Source: JBGOUJ01 sp041477005 (GTDB taxonomy: Bacteria; Acidobacteriota; Terriglobia; Bryobacterales; JACQDG01). Taken from it: a DNA stretch of 7,496 bases. A program made the position numbers and the translations under genes. How positions within the stretch are numbered: the first letter of the stretch is position 1; each line of letters starts with the position of its first letter. The stretch covers positions 1 through 7,496 of the forward strand of contig JBGOUJ010000390.1 in NCBI GenBank assembly GCA_041477005.1. Direction: 5' to 3'. The notes beneath the pieces were generated by a model. That model saw only the letters and a list, made by a program, of their open reading frames with translations. It was not told the origin of the DNA and ran no database searches. Positions 1 through 5,715 of the stretch are shown here, one piece after another.

Positions 1-1
1 C

Positions 2-1849
2 ATCGTCAACCCGAACCAGCGCGAGGAACGGCAGCGGAACGTCGTGGTCGCGAAGACCAAAGACGGGCGGGAAATTCGCGGGATTCGCAAGAACGAGGAC
101 ACCTTCTCGGTGCAACTGATGGATAGCGCCGAACAATTTCAACTGCTCGAGAAGAAGAACCTGGCCGAGGTCCGTTACGAAGAAAAATCGCTCATGCCGG
201 ACGACTACGGGCGGCGTCTTTCGGACGCCGAGCTGCAGAACCTGGTCGCCTATCTGAAGACGATGAAGGCGCGGGACCTGGCCAAGGTGACGTCGGCTCC
301 GATGAGCGGGGGGCTTGATCCCGAGCGGATTCGCCACGCGGAGCGGGAACCGCAGAATTGGCTCACTTATTGGGGCGATTACCAGGGGCGGCACTATTCG
401 GCGCTGAAGCAGATCCAAACGGAAAATGTCGGAAGCCTGCGGACGCAGTGGGCGTTTCAGGTGCCGGGGGGCGGGCCGCTGGAGACGACGCCGCTGGTGG
501 TGGACGGGGTGATGTATACGACCGGGGTCTCGGGAAGGGTGTTTGCGCTCGACGCCCGCACGGGGCGCGCGCTGTGGGAATACCATCGACGGCCGAAGGC
601 TACGAACCCGTTTGACAGCGCCAAGGTAAATCGCGGTGTGGCGATGCTGGGCCCGCGCCTGTTCTTCACCACGGCGGACGCCTACCTGGTCGCTTTGGAC
701 GCCAAGACCGGGCTGCCGCTGTGGGAAGCCCAGATGGCCGACAACCTTCAGGGCTTCAGCGGGACCATGGCGCCGCTGGCCCTCAAAGACAAGATCATCG
801 CGGGCATCTCGGGCGCCGAGTTTGGGGTGCGAGGCTTTATCGATGCCTACGATCCGGCGTCGGGGAAACGGCTGTGGCGGTTCTATTCCATTCCTGGGCC
901 GGGAGAGTTCGGCAACAACACCTGGAGTGGAGACAGTTGGAAGCGCGGCGGGGCGTCGACGTGGATGACAGGCACCTATGATGCGGAGGCCGACACACTC
1001 TATTGGGGCATCGGGAACCCGGGGCCGGACCTGAACGGGGATGTGCGGATGGGCGACAACCTCTATTCCTGTTCGATTGTGGCGCTCGACCCGGCCACCG
1101 GGAAGCGGAAATGGCATTTCCAGTTCACCCCGCACGACGTACACGACTGGGACTCGACCGAGACGCCCGTATTGATCGATCGGGATTTTCGCGGGGAGAA
1201 ACGCAAGCTGATGCTGCACGCCGACCGCAATGCGTTCTTCTATGTGATCGACCGAACCACCGGTAAGTTCCTTTTGGGGAAACCATTTGCGAGGCAAACC
1301 TGGGCTAAAGGTTTAGATGACAGCGGGCGGCCGGTGCTGGCCCCGAATCAGGCGCCGACAGCGGAGGGCAACATCAGCTACCCGAGCATGTGGGGAGCAA
1401 CCAACTGGATGGCGCCGTCCTACGATCCGGCGACCGGGCGGCTGCACATCACCTTCCGCGAGTTCGGCGACAAGTATTACAAGCGCATGGACGAGTACAA
1501 GCCGGGACGGGTCTACCTGGGCGGGAAGACGACGCCGGTGGAAGACCAGGAGTGGGGCGGCGTCAAGGCGATCAACCCGGAAACGGGGAGCATCGACTGG
1601 GAGTATAAGTTCTACCTCGGGTCGCTTTCGGCGGGCGTGCTGTCCACCGGCGGCGGGGTAATCTTTGCCGCGAGCCGGGACGGGAACGTGGTGGGGCTCG
1701 ATTCGCGGACGGGCAAGCTGCTGTGGCGGTTCCAGACGGGATCCAACATCGACTCGTCACCGATGAGCTATGCGGTTGACGGGAAACAGTTTGTGGCGTT
1801 GGCGGCGGGCGGGACGCTGTACGGGTTTGCGCTGCCGGAGGCGCCGTAA
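2..1849 (+). CDS. PQQ-dependent dehydrogenase fused to a cytochrome c domain (5' end outside window)
   Basis: Periplasmic quinoprotein oxidising an alcohol or sugar and passing electrons to its own haem domain. The frame is open to the left edge, so the N-terminus, signal peptide and CxxCH haem site lie outside; GTG at 44 is not credible as the true start. Residue numbers below count from that GTG. Residues 1-76 are the end of the cytochrome domain, with the likely axial Met in KSLMPDD (M51) and a closing LSDAELQNLVAYL helix. Residues about 105-601 form the PQQ beta-propeller, with repeated ALDxxTGxxLW blades. Ligands matching the methanol dehydrogenase family are E259 (GAEFGVRG), N325 (GIGNPGP), catalytic D368, D370 and R395 (HADRNAF). 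PHDVHDWD aligns without gaps to PHDEWDYA of MxaF, so D370 falls at the lanthanide-coordinating position. The vicinal Cys-Cys of MxaF is absent. Family assignment is firm; the substrate cannot be read. Confidence 0.93.
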   Translation: MVNPNQREERQRNVVVAKTKDGREIRGIRKNEDTFSVQLMDSAEQFQLLEKKNLAEVRYEEKSLMPDDYGRRLSDAELQNLVAYLKTMKARDLAKVTSAPMSGGLDPERIRHAEREPQNWLTYWGDYQGRHYSALKQIQTENVGSLRTQWAFQVPGGGPLETTPLVVDGVMYTTGVSGRVFALDARTGRALWEYHRRPKATNPFDSAKVNRGVAMLGPRLFFTTADAYLVALDAKTGLPLWEAQMADNLQGFSGTMAPLALKDKIIAGISGAEFGVRGFIDAYDPASGKRLWRFYSIPGPGEFGNNTWSGDSWKRGGASTWMTGTYDAEADTLYWGIGNPGPDLNGDVRMGDNLYSCSIVALDPATGKRKWHFQFTPHDVHDWDSTETPVLIDRDFRGEKRKLMLHADRNAFFYVIDRTTGKFLLGKPFARQTWAKGLDDSGRPVLAPNQAPTAEGNISYPSMWGATNWMAPSYDPATGRLHITFREFGDKYYKRMDEYKPGRVYLGGKTTPVEDQEWGGVKAINPETGSIDWEYKFYLGSLSAGVLSTGGGVIFAASRDGNVVGLDSRTGKLLWRFQTGSNIDSSPMSYAVDGKQFVALAAGGTLYGFALPEAP

Positions 1850-1861
1850 GTGACACCACGC

Positions 1862-1960
1862 GCCACGACGGGAAGCTCCTCCCCGGTCGATGGGAAGCAA
1901 CTTATGGCCCTGCCGACGGGCGGGGGTGCGGCAGGCTTTGCTCTGCCGGAGGCGCCGTAG
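1862..1960 (+). pseudogene. Remnant of the 3' end of a second PQQ dehydrogenase gene
   Basis: In the same frame as the dehydrogenase and starting 12 bases after its stop, the DNA encodes a second version of its C-terminus. Bases 1886-1960 align codon for codon with 1775-1849. By hand count 54 of 75 bases and 17 of 24 residues match, including VDGKQ at the start and GFALPEAP plus a stop at the end. The preceding TTGSSSP resembles the TGSNIDSSP of the intact gene with codons missing. Many differences are third-position changes (GTT/GTC, GAC/GAT, AAA/AAG, CAG/CAA), which suggests the copy was under coding constraint before it was lost. It is therefore more likely the tail of a diverged tandem paralogue whose body was deleted than a fresh duplication. 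A 37-codon reading frame from GTG at 1850 exists but has no visible ribosome site. Confidence 0.75.
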
Positions 1961-1972
1961 GCCGGCGCCCGC

Positions 1973-2396
1973 CTATTGCAGCGGATGCCGCCAGCGGAGA
2001 CCGGGAAAGCGGCTGTAATCGCGGGTGATCCATTCGCTGCCGGACTCGATGGCGAGGGCGGCAAAGTAGGCGTCGGGCACTAACTAAATTACCCTTCGCG
2101 GCCGCCTGCCGGCAGAGGCGGGTGAAGATCTCCCAGTGGCGCGGGCCCGGAGCGACGGGAATGCAGTTGGGCTGGGTCCGGAGCTGAGCGGCAAATTGAA
2201 GAGCTGGCTCCAGGGGACTCGGCGGGTTGAAGGCCCCCGGGTGCGTTACTCGGAGGAAACCAGCGAGCACCGTGTCGGCCCTGCCGTGGGCCTGGTCCGA
2301 TTATGCGACGCCCTCTAACCACCGCCGGAACAAGGGTTGTTCGGGAGCCTCGTTCCAGTACGCGTACACAAAGATATTAACGTCCATCAGCAGCAC
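1973..2396 (-). pseudogene. VapC-type PIN-domain toxin, broken by a nonsense codon and a 4-bp duplication
   Basis: This is the remains of the ribonuclease toxin of a type II toxin-antitoxin pair. The GTG at 2396 begins VLLMDVNIFVYAYWNEAP, the usual PIN-domain start with its first catalytic Asp (D5). An in-frame TAA at 2303-2301 interrupts codon 32. The same frame resumes with DTVLAGFLRVTHP and runs through PGPRHWEIFTRLC to KGNLV. There a perfect tandem CTAACTAA (top strand, 2080-2087) shifts the frame; taking out one copy continues as VPDAYFAALAIESGSEWITR and then DYSRFPGLRWRHPLQ, ending at TAG 1975-1973. The repaired length is 139 residues, normal for VapC. The distal catalytic Asp region (PDAY, TRDYSRF) survives in sequence but is out of frame. 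It lies 12 bases after the present end of vapB and was probably co-transcribed with it. Family identification is strong, and two independent lesions argue it is dead. Confidence 0.88.
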
Positions 2397-2408
2397 CGCG
2401 CCCCTCGA

Positions 2409-2651
2409 TCAGATCCAGGAGCGAAGCTGCATCGTCGAGATCGACCCCTGGCTGTAAGCAGCTTCCGCTAAGCTAAATGTCGGGAGCTTTACCTGCTTTC
2501 GCCGCCGGTACTGCCTCCGGCGAGCGAGCGTTGCGCGAAGGGCATCCTCCATCACAGCGGTGAGGGTTGTGCCAGTCTCGGCGGCGAGTTTCTTCGCTTC
2601 CGCGTGCAGTTGGTCCTCAAGCCGGATGGTCGTCCTCACAGATTCAATCAT
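2409..2651 (-). pseudogene. VapB-type antitoxin with intact N-terminal DNA-binding part and frameshifted C-terminus
   Basis: Antitoxin partner of the adjacent vapC. I start it at ATG 2651, giving MIESVRTTIRLEDQLHAEAK, because RTTIRLED is where ribbon-helix-helix VapB proteins of this type begin; a start at 2672 would add seven residues without family support. The helix region (KKLAAETGTTLTAVMEDAL) is intact, so an operator-binding dimer could still fold. After VKLPTF the reading frame leaves the family sequence. A perfect tandem GCTAAGCTAA (top strand, 2467-2476) explains it: deleting one copy gives FSGSCL followed by QPGVDLDDAASLLDLIEG, the expected toxin-binding tail, and an end at 2377 that overlaps the vapC start. 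The repaired length is 89 residues. As it stands the product has 80 residues ending in an unrelated TMQLRSWI. It might persist as a DNA-binding fragment without toxin-neutralising function. Confidence 0.8.
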
Positions 2652-2694
2652 ATCAAGTTGAAGCAGGCCCACCCGTGCCGGTAGACTTGGGTGG

Positions 2695-3174
2695 ATGCGG
2701 CGGCCCTTGTCCTTGGCAGCGACCTTGGTGTTGGCGTGCTTCCTGGTGCGGGCTGGGTCGCAGGCGCAGATCCTCGATCTGAAGCATTACAGCACCGTGT
2801 TTGGAGAGGGGCGGAATTTTCGCGTTTTCCTGCCGCCGGATTATGAGCGGGCGGGCGGGAAGCGGTACCCGGTGATCTACTTCTTCCATGGGTGGCACGA
2901 GCGCTACAACCGCGCGGACACGGGCTATGATTCGCGGGACGAGTACGGGGGCGACACGATCGCGGCGTTTGTTGGCGGACACGACGTGATCGTGGTGAAG
3001 TGGGACGGGTACAATCCGCGGACGCCGGGGGAGGATTACCCGCGGCCTTATAACATCTCTCTGGGATACAATCTCGGAGAGGTTGCGAGTGCTGAGGAAG
3101 AACTGGCGAACTTGGTTGCCGCTCGGAATGGCGCTTGTGTTTCTGCTGTGCCGGCAGCCGGCGGCGAGGGCTGA
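2695..3174 (+). pseudogene. Exported esterase-type alpha/beta hydrolase, N-terminal part only
   Basis: The first 125 or so codons look like a secreted member of the putative-esterase (esterase D-like) family. There is a signal peptide (MRRPLSLAATLVLACFLVRA, cleavage near GSQAQ), then a first beta-sheet segment with FRVFLPPDY and RYPVIYFFHGWHERY, where HGW would help form the oxyanion hole, and a later VIVVKWDGYNPRTPGE. Homology stops near PRPYNIS (about base 3060). The remaining codons are the start of the next gene read in the wrong frame. The nucleophile GxSxG, the acid and the His are therefore all missing, as is more than half of the domain. No other frame downstream continues the family sequence, so a deletion rather than a frameshift is likely. 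No convincing Shine-Dalgarno precedes ATG 2695; GGGTGG abuts it directly and can pair with CCACCC at 2669-2674. A catalytic product is not expected. Confidence 0.72.
3067..3072 (+). promoter_or_regulatory. Possible -10 element (TACAAT) ahead of the 3089 gene
   Basis: GGATACAATCTCGG carries a good -10 hexamer just 17 bases before GTG 3089. No clear -35 is seen at the usual spacing. Transcription from it would begin near 3079, inside the Shine-Dalgarno-like GGAGAGG (3076-3082), so its role is uncertain. It sits where esterase homology ends, consistent with the upstream region of the next gene having been joined to a truncated esterase. Confidence 0.3.
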
Positions 3175-3702
3175 CGCGGAGCTGCGCATCGGCTGGGGAG
3201 CGCTGGAACGGCTGGTCGCCGAACACGCCTTCACCGACGAAGGCCGGCATTACTTGCGGGGCGGCAAGGAGGCCAAGTGCGGCTTTGCCTACCTGGAGAA
3301 CCCGCGTGTGGATACGGAGGAGGGGCGGCTGCGGCTGAAGGCGCAGTTCACCGGGCGCTCGAGGGTCAATCTGTTCGGGATGTGCGTGGGGCCGGGGGAC
3401 AGCTTCGAGGTGACGATTCTGGCGATGCCGCAGTACCGCGACGGGGCGATCGCGTTCGACAATGTGGAAGTTTACATTACAGCAATGCCCGCGACGGTTA
3501 TTATGTTCGCGCGGTGTGTAAGAACATGACCGAGAGCCTGCCCGGCCAGCTTCGCTTTCCGGTGGCGCAGGAAGTGAAGAAGGTCGCCGAACAGAGCGCG
3601 AGCGGCTACCGGCGCAACCTGGAGAATTTTGCGGTCAGCGAGGTCCGCGTGCTGGCGGAGGGGCTCGTGCTGGTATTTTCGTTTGCGCTGTCGATTGAGT
3701 GA
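3089..3702 (+). pseudogene. Exported protein of unknown function, frameshifted by a 5-bp tandem duplication
   Basis: I prefer GTG 3089 because GGAGAGG (3076-3082) sits six bases before it; TTG 3083 would touch that site. The product starts with a signal peptide (LRKNWRTWLPLGMALVFLLC, cleavage after ARA). It continues as a mostly beta-strand protein with two Cys in the first segment (KCGFAY, GMCVGPGD). At FDNVEVY the frame is lost and stops at TGA 3527-3529. The DNA there reads TTACATTACA (3472-3481); removing one TTACA joins EVY directly to SNARDGYYVRAVCK in the other frame, which then runs to TGA at 3702 with a helical stretch (VAQEVKKVAEQSASGYRRN) and a beta-rich end. The repaired protein has 202 residues. 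I do not recognise the family; a lipid-binding or assembly-factor beta fold is conceivable but unsupported. The next gene converges on it from the other strand. Confidence 0.7.
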
Positions 3703-3807
3703 GTAAAGTTCTGTTTCACGTTAGTCGGAAGCTGATCCGCATGGACTGGAGTCTTTGAGGTTTCATAGGCGGCCGGCTCTCCGTCAGTGAACTGGGCTGA
3801 GGAACGG

Positions 3808-3833
3808 CAGAGGCACGGCCCACCGTGCCCCTG
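3808..3833. terminator. Hairpin between convergent genes, possible bidirectional terminator
   Basis: GGCACGG (3812-3818) and CCGTGCC (3823-3829) form a perfect 7-bp stem around a CCCA loop. Beyond one A-C mismatch, CAG and CTG extend it by three pairs. It lies between the convergent ends at 3702 and 3858, where a shared terminator is expected. Neither strand has a U-tract, so intrinsic termination would be weak. Confidence 0.4.
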
Positions 3834-3857
3834 CTGCAAGGAGAACTCCAAGGGTTG

Positions 3858-4646
3858 CTATTGCTGGTTTGACGGTGGCGGCGGCTGGACCGGCGTCGAA
3901 ATCTGCTGTGCGGTCTGCGGCAGTTCCGCCACCGTGTAGATCTTCACCTCCACGCGCCGGCTGAGCTTTCGTGCCTCGCGCCGGTCGTCGGCCTGGGCCG
4001 GCATGTCCTTGCCGAGCCCAATCTGGTGGACCCGGTAGACCGGAATCTTGTGCCTCTCGGTGAGATACCGGACTACCGCTGCCGCCCGTTTTTCGCTCAG
4101 AGAGTAATTGTAACCGGGGTCGCCGGTCACGTCCGTGAAGCCCTGGACCTCGATGACGTACCTCTTCATATCCGACAGAGGCTGGGCCATCTCATCGAGG
4201 GTCTGCGTCGCCTCCTCGGTCAGAGCGCTCTGGTTGAAGCTGAAGTAGACGGTCTTGGAAAGCGACATCTGGTAGTTATCGAGGTTGTCGACGGTCTTCG
4301 CCAGTTGATCGGTCTTCGCTATACCGCCTTCGGCGAGCGTGCGGGCGTTGTCGGCCCTTTCCATCGCCTGGCCGGCTTTGGTAACGCCTTCGGCCGCCCT
4401 CTGACCAGCTTCGCCGGCGCGAGCGTCGGCGGCGTTCGCCTTCTCATCTACGCGCGAAATCTCGCGGGTCGACTTCTCGTCGAGATCTCCAACCTTCTGC
4501 GCGTTCTCAGCGGCGCGTTTGTCCAGCTCACCTACCTGCTGGTTCAATGGCTCGGTGCGGTTTCGCACGAACCGCCTGGTGGCGCATCCTGTGGTGGCGC
4601 CCGCCAAAGCAGCGACCACCAATAACGACACTAATCGAGTTCTCAT
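3858..4646 (-). CDS. OmpA/Pal-type peptidoglycan-binding lipoprotein with coiled-coil stalk
   Basis: An intact 262-residue outer-membrane lipoprotein predicted to tether the envelope to the cell wall. The signal peptide ends in the lipobox ATTGC, making C21 the acylated residue. Residues about 30-125 are charged and Ala-rich with heptad character (LNQQVGELDKRAAENAQKV), a probable coiled-coil stalk resembling Lpp-like spacers. Residues about 130-238 are the OmpA C-terminal domain: VYFSFNQSALTEEA, then GFTDVTGDPGYNYSLSEKRA, where D172 and R187 are the residues that hold diaminopimelate in this family, then GLGKDMP and SRRVEVKIY. A Pro/Gln-rich tail closes the protein. The start is fixed by AGGAGG (complement of 4652-4657), five to six bases before ATG 4646. 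It is read alone from its own leader and converges on the 3089-3702 gene. Whether it works with Tol or only as a structural anchor cannot be told from sequence. Confidence 0.92.
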   Translation of the reverse strand: MRTRLVSLLVVAALAGATTGCATRRFVRNRTEPLNQQVGELDKRAAENAQKVGDLDEKSTREISRVDEKANAADARAGEAGQRAAEGVTKAGQAMERADNARTLAEGGIAKTDQLAKTVDNLDNYQMSLSKTVYFSFNQSALTEEATQTLDEMAQPLSDMKRYVIEVQGFTDVTGDPGYNYSLSEKRAAAVVRYLTERHKIPVYRVHQIGLGKDMPAQADDRREARKLSRRVEVKIYTVAELPQTAQQISTPVQPPPPSNQQ

Positions 4647-4707
4647 AGCTTCCTCCTCAGGACCTTATCCTTGAAGCAATACACTACAAGCAATCCAGGA
4701 ACCAATT

Positions 4708-4724
4708 GAAAGCGTGCCGCTTTC
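4708..4724. repeat. Short perfect inverted repeat upstream of the OmpA-type gene
   Basis: GAAAGCG-TGC-CGCTTTC is a perfect 7-bp inverted repeat about 62 bases upstream of ATG 4646. It could be a leader hairpin or an operator half-site pair. TTGAGA borders it on the transcribed strand, but no acceptable -10 follows, so I do not call a promoter. Confidence 0.3.
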
Positions 4725-4794
4725 TCAACAGGTTATGAGAAGCGAAGGCGTACAGAGATAGCCGCATCCTACGTCCGACGCCGAAGCGCCGAGT

Positions 4795-4823
4795 AAAATC
4801 TGCCGGCCTTCCTTTTAGCCGGC
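4795..4823 (-). terminator. Candidate terminator for the MscS-like remnant
   Basis: On the minus strand GCCGGC, a 10-base AAAAGG-containing loop and a second GCCGGC (4802-4823) form a 6-bp stem, followed by AGATTTTA with four U. It lies 88 bases past the stop of the MscS-like remnant on the same strand, so it may be its original or captured terminator. The short U-tract keeps confidence low. Confidence 0.35.
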
Positions 4824-4837
4824 TGCTACCGTGTAGT

Positions 4838-4857
4838 ATCTTCCTGCGGCGGAAGAT
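4838..4857. repeat. Perfect inverted repeat ATCTTCC/GGAAGAT
   Basis: ATCTTCC (4838-4844), a TGCGGC loop and GGAAGAT (4851-4857) make a perfect 7-bp stem. It lies in the roughly 260-base stretch between the OmpA-type gene and the MscS-like remnant, where I recognise no gene. A minus-strand reading frame (4684-4938) covers it but has no ribosome site or recognisable motif. Confidence 0.3.
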
Positions 4858-4910
4858 CTTCCACAAGATGACCTTCCCGACGCGCCGTAGATCCGTGACG
4901 GGCGCCTGGA

Positions 4911-5365
4911 TCAAATGAGCATCGAAGGTCCAAGGCATCTCACGAACGTTCGTGCCCGACCTGTCACTCTCGGCCTTTCTAAGAACGGGATCAGACTATC
5001 GAGGCTGTGATTCCGATTCCCCAAGCGTCGCAGAAACACAATGATAACTTTGGCCGGAAAGAGGCAGAGCACAACGACAGTCAGCGCAGAGAGGAGCTGT
5101 GACGTAATCTGCTCGAAACGCGGCGGGAGCGCCAGCATCTTCAGGCCAAGATACAACGCGGCCAAAACCAGCAGTGGGAGGGGTAAAGATGCAAGAAGGG
5201 AAACGGCCAACTCTTTCCACGAGTCTTGAAACCTCTTCGAACGCCTCTGAAGGAGGCGGCCGAGGATGAACCCTAAACTGTGCCGGCGATCAGGAACGCA
5301 ATGAATACAAGAAGATAATACGCGGTATGCGAATGGAAAAGGGGCGCCGCAACTCGGTGCAGCAT
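4911..5365 (-). pseudogene. MscS-like mechanosensitive channel remnant: frameshifted and C-terminally truncated
   Basis: This reads as the N-terminal membrane region of an MscS-family channel. ATG 5365, preceded by AAAGGA eight bases upstream, begins MLHRVAAPLFHSHTAYYLLV and a first membrane helix ending AFLIAGTV, where a TAG (5275-5273) stops it. Assuming one lost T in the GTTT run (5278-5275), the next frame continues GFILGRLLQRRSKRFQDSWK, then a second helix (SLLASLPLPLLVLAALYLGL), LALPPRFEQI, and a third helix (ALTVVVLCLFPAKVIIVFL). Family-like sequence ends at SLIPFLERP near 4975. The pore helix and beta domain that should follow are absent, and the frame ends in unrelated residues at 4911. 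With both a frameshift and loss of the pore it cannot be a working channel. The family call rests on the LALPP and RRLG patterns and the membrane topology, so another three-helix membrane protein remains possible. Confidence 0.55.
4941..4954. repeat. 14-bp perfect palindrome CACGAACGTTCGTG
   Basis: A perfect 14-base palindrome lies just beyond the point where MscS-like homology ends. Its core GAACGTTC recurs once at 6022-6029 without the flanks. It could be an operator or a recombination-prone sequence tied to the truncation; neither is shown. Confidence 0.45.
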
Positions 5366-5449
5366 GTTCGTAATCCTTTCTACTCCACGGTGCGGCCCGA
5401 GGCGGCCCCGCCTGTCACCCGCCACTCGAGTCGGGCTTATTCGTCCACA

Positions 5450-5462
5450 GACCTGACAGGTC
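5450..5462. repeat. Inverted repeat GACCTG-A-CAGGTC
   Basis: A perfect 6-bp inverted repeat with one central base, operator-like in size. It lies in the 200-base stretch between the MscS-like start (5365) and the end of the small membrane-protein gene (5566), where I see no gene. No neighbouring promoter elements support a regulatory role. Confidence 0.2.
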
Positions 5463-5565
5463 AGATCACGTGGGATTCGGGCGGTGGGCTATCTCCGTTT
5501 TCGATCCAGAGTGCCAAGGCCGAGATAAGCCAGTCTCGGGGTGGGGCCTGACGGCAGCGCCGCTG

Positions 5566-5715
5566 CTATATGGGATTTCGCCCCTGGATGATTCGGATGA
5601 GAACCGCGGCAATGGCCAGGAGCAGCAGCAGGTGAATAAATCCACCGACGGTGTAAGAGCTGACCACGCCTAGCACCCACAAAATCATTAGGAGAATCGC
5701 GATCGTCCAGAGCAT
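5566..5715 (-). CDS. Small lmo0937-family membrane protein (49 aa)
   Basis: An intact short gene that length filters would miss. The product begins MLWTIAILLMILWVLGVVSS, turns at YTVGGFIH and ends LLLLLAIAAVLIRIIQGRNP. It has two membrane helices joined by a short loop with the YTxGGFIH turn, and a basic RIIQGR end, the recognisable pattern of the lmo0937 family. Family function is unknown; I recall these genes turning up near stress and envelope genes. The start is ATG 5715 because AAAGGAG (complement of 5722-5728) lies exactly six bases upstream. An in-frame ATG at 5733 would place that site inside the gene. The stop is TAG 5568-5566. It is the only undamaged gene between the OmpA-type lipoprotein and the coiled-coil protein. 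Its closeness to an MscS-like remnant and an OmpA lipoprotein fits an envelope or osmotic-stress neighbourhood. Confidence 0.85.
   Translation of the reverse strand: MLWTIAILLMILWVLGVVSSYTVGGFIHLLLLLAIAAVLIRIIQGRNPI

Noticed and set aside
1902..2270. A single 122-residue minus-strand protein
   Set aside because: Only its first half is VapC-like. The rest is vapC read out of frame after the CTAACTAA duplication and continues past the true vapC stop, so it was split into the vapC pseudogene call.
3606..3851. An 81-codon minus-strand frame starting MEFSLQQGHGG
   Set aside because: It overlaps the end of the exported-protein pseudogene and the intergenic hairpin, has no ribosome site and resembles no family I know.
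4026..4625. A 199-codon + strand frame across the OmpA-type gene
   Set aside because: The minus strand encodes an unmistakable lipobox and OmpA domain; the + frame is its antisense shadow.
4684..4938. An 84-codon minus-strand frame starting MPWTFDAHLI
   Set aside because: No Shine-Dalgarno, no recognisable motif, and it overlaps the end of the MscS-like remnant and several hairpins. The partly coding-like codon use is not enough.
4941..4954. LexA/SOS box at CACGAACGTTCGTG
   Set aside because: The half-sites resemble CGAAC and GTTCG, but the known Gram-positive-type box has four bases between them and here there are none. No SOS gene is nearby.
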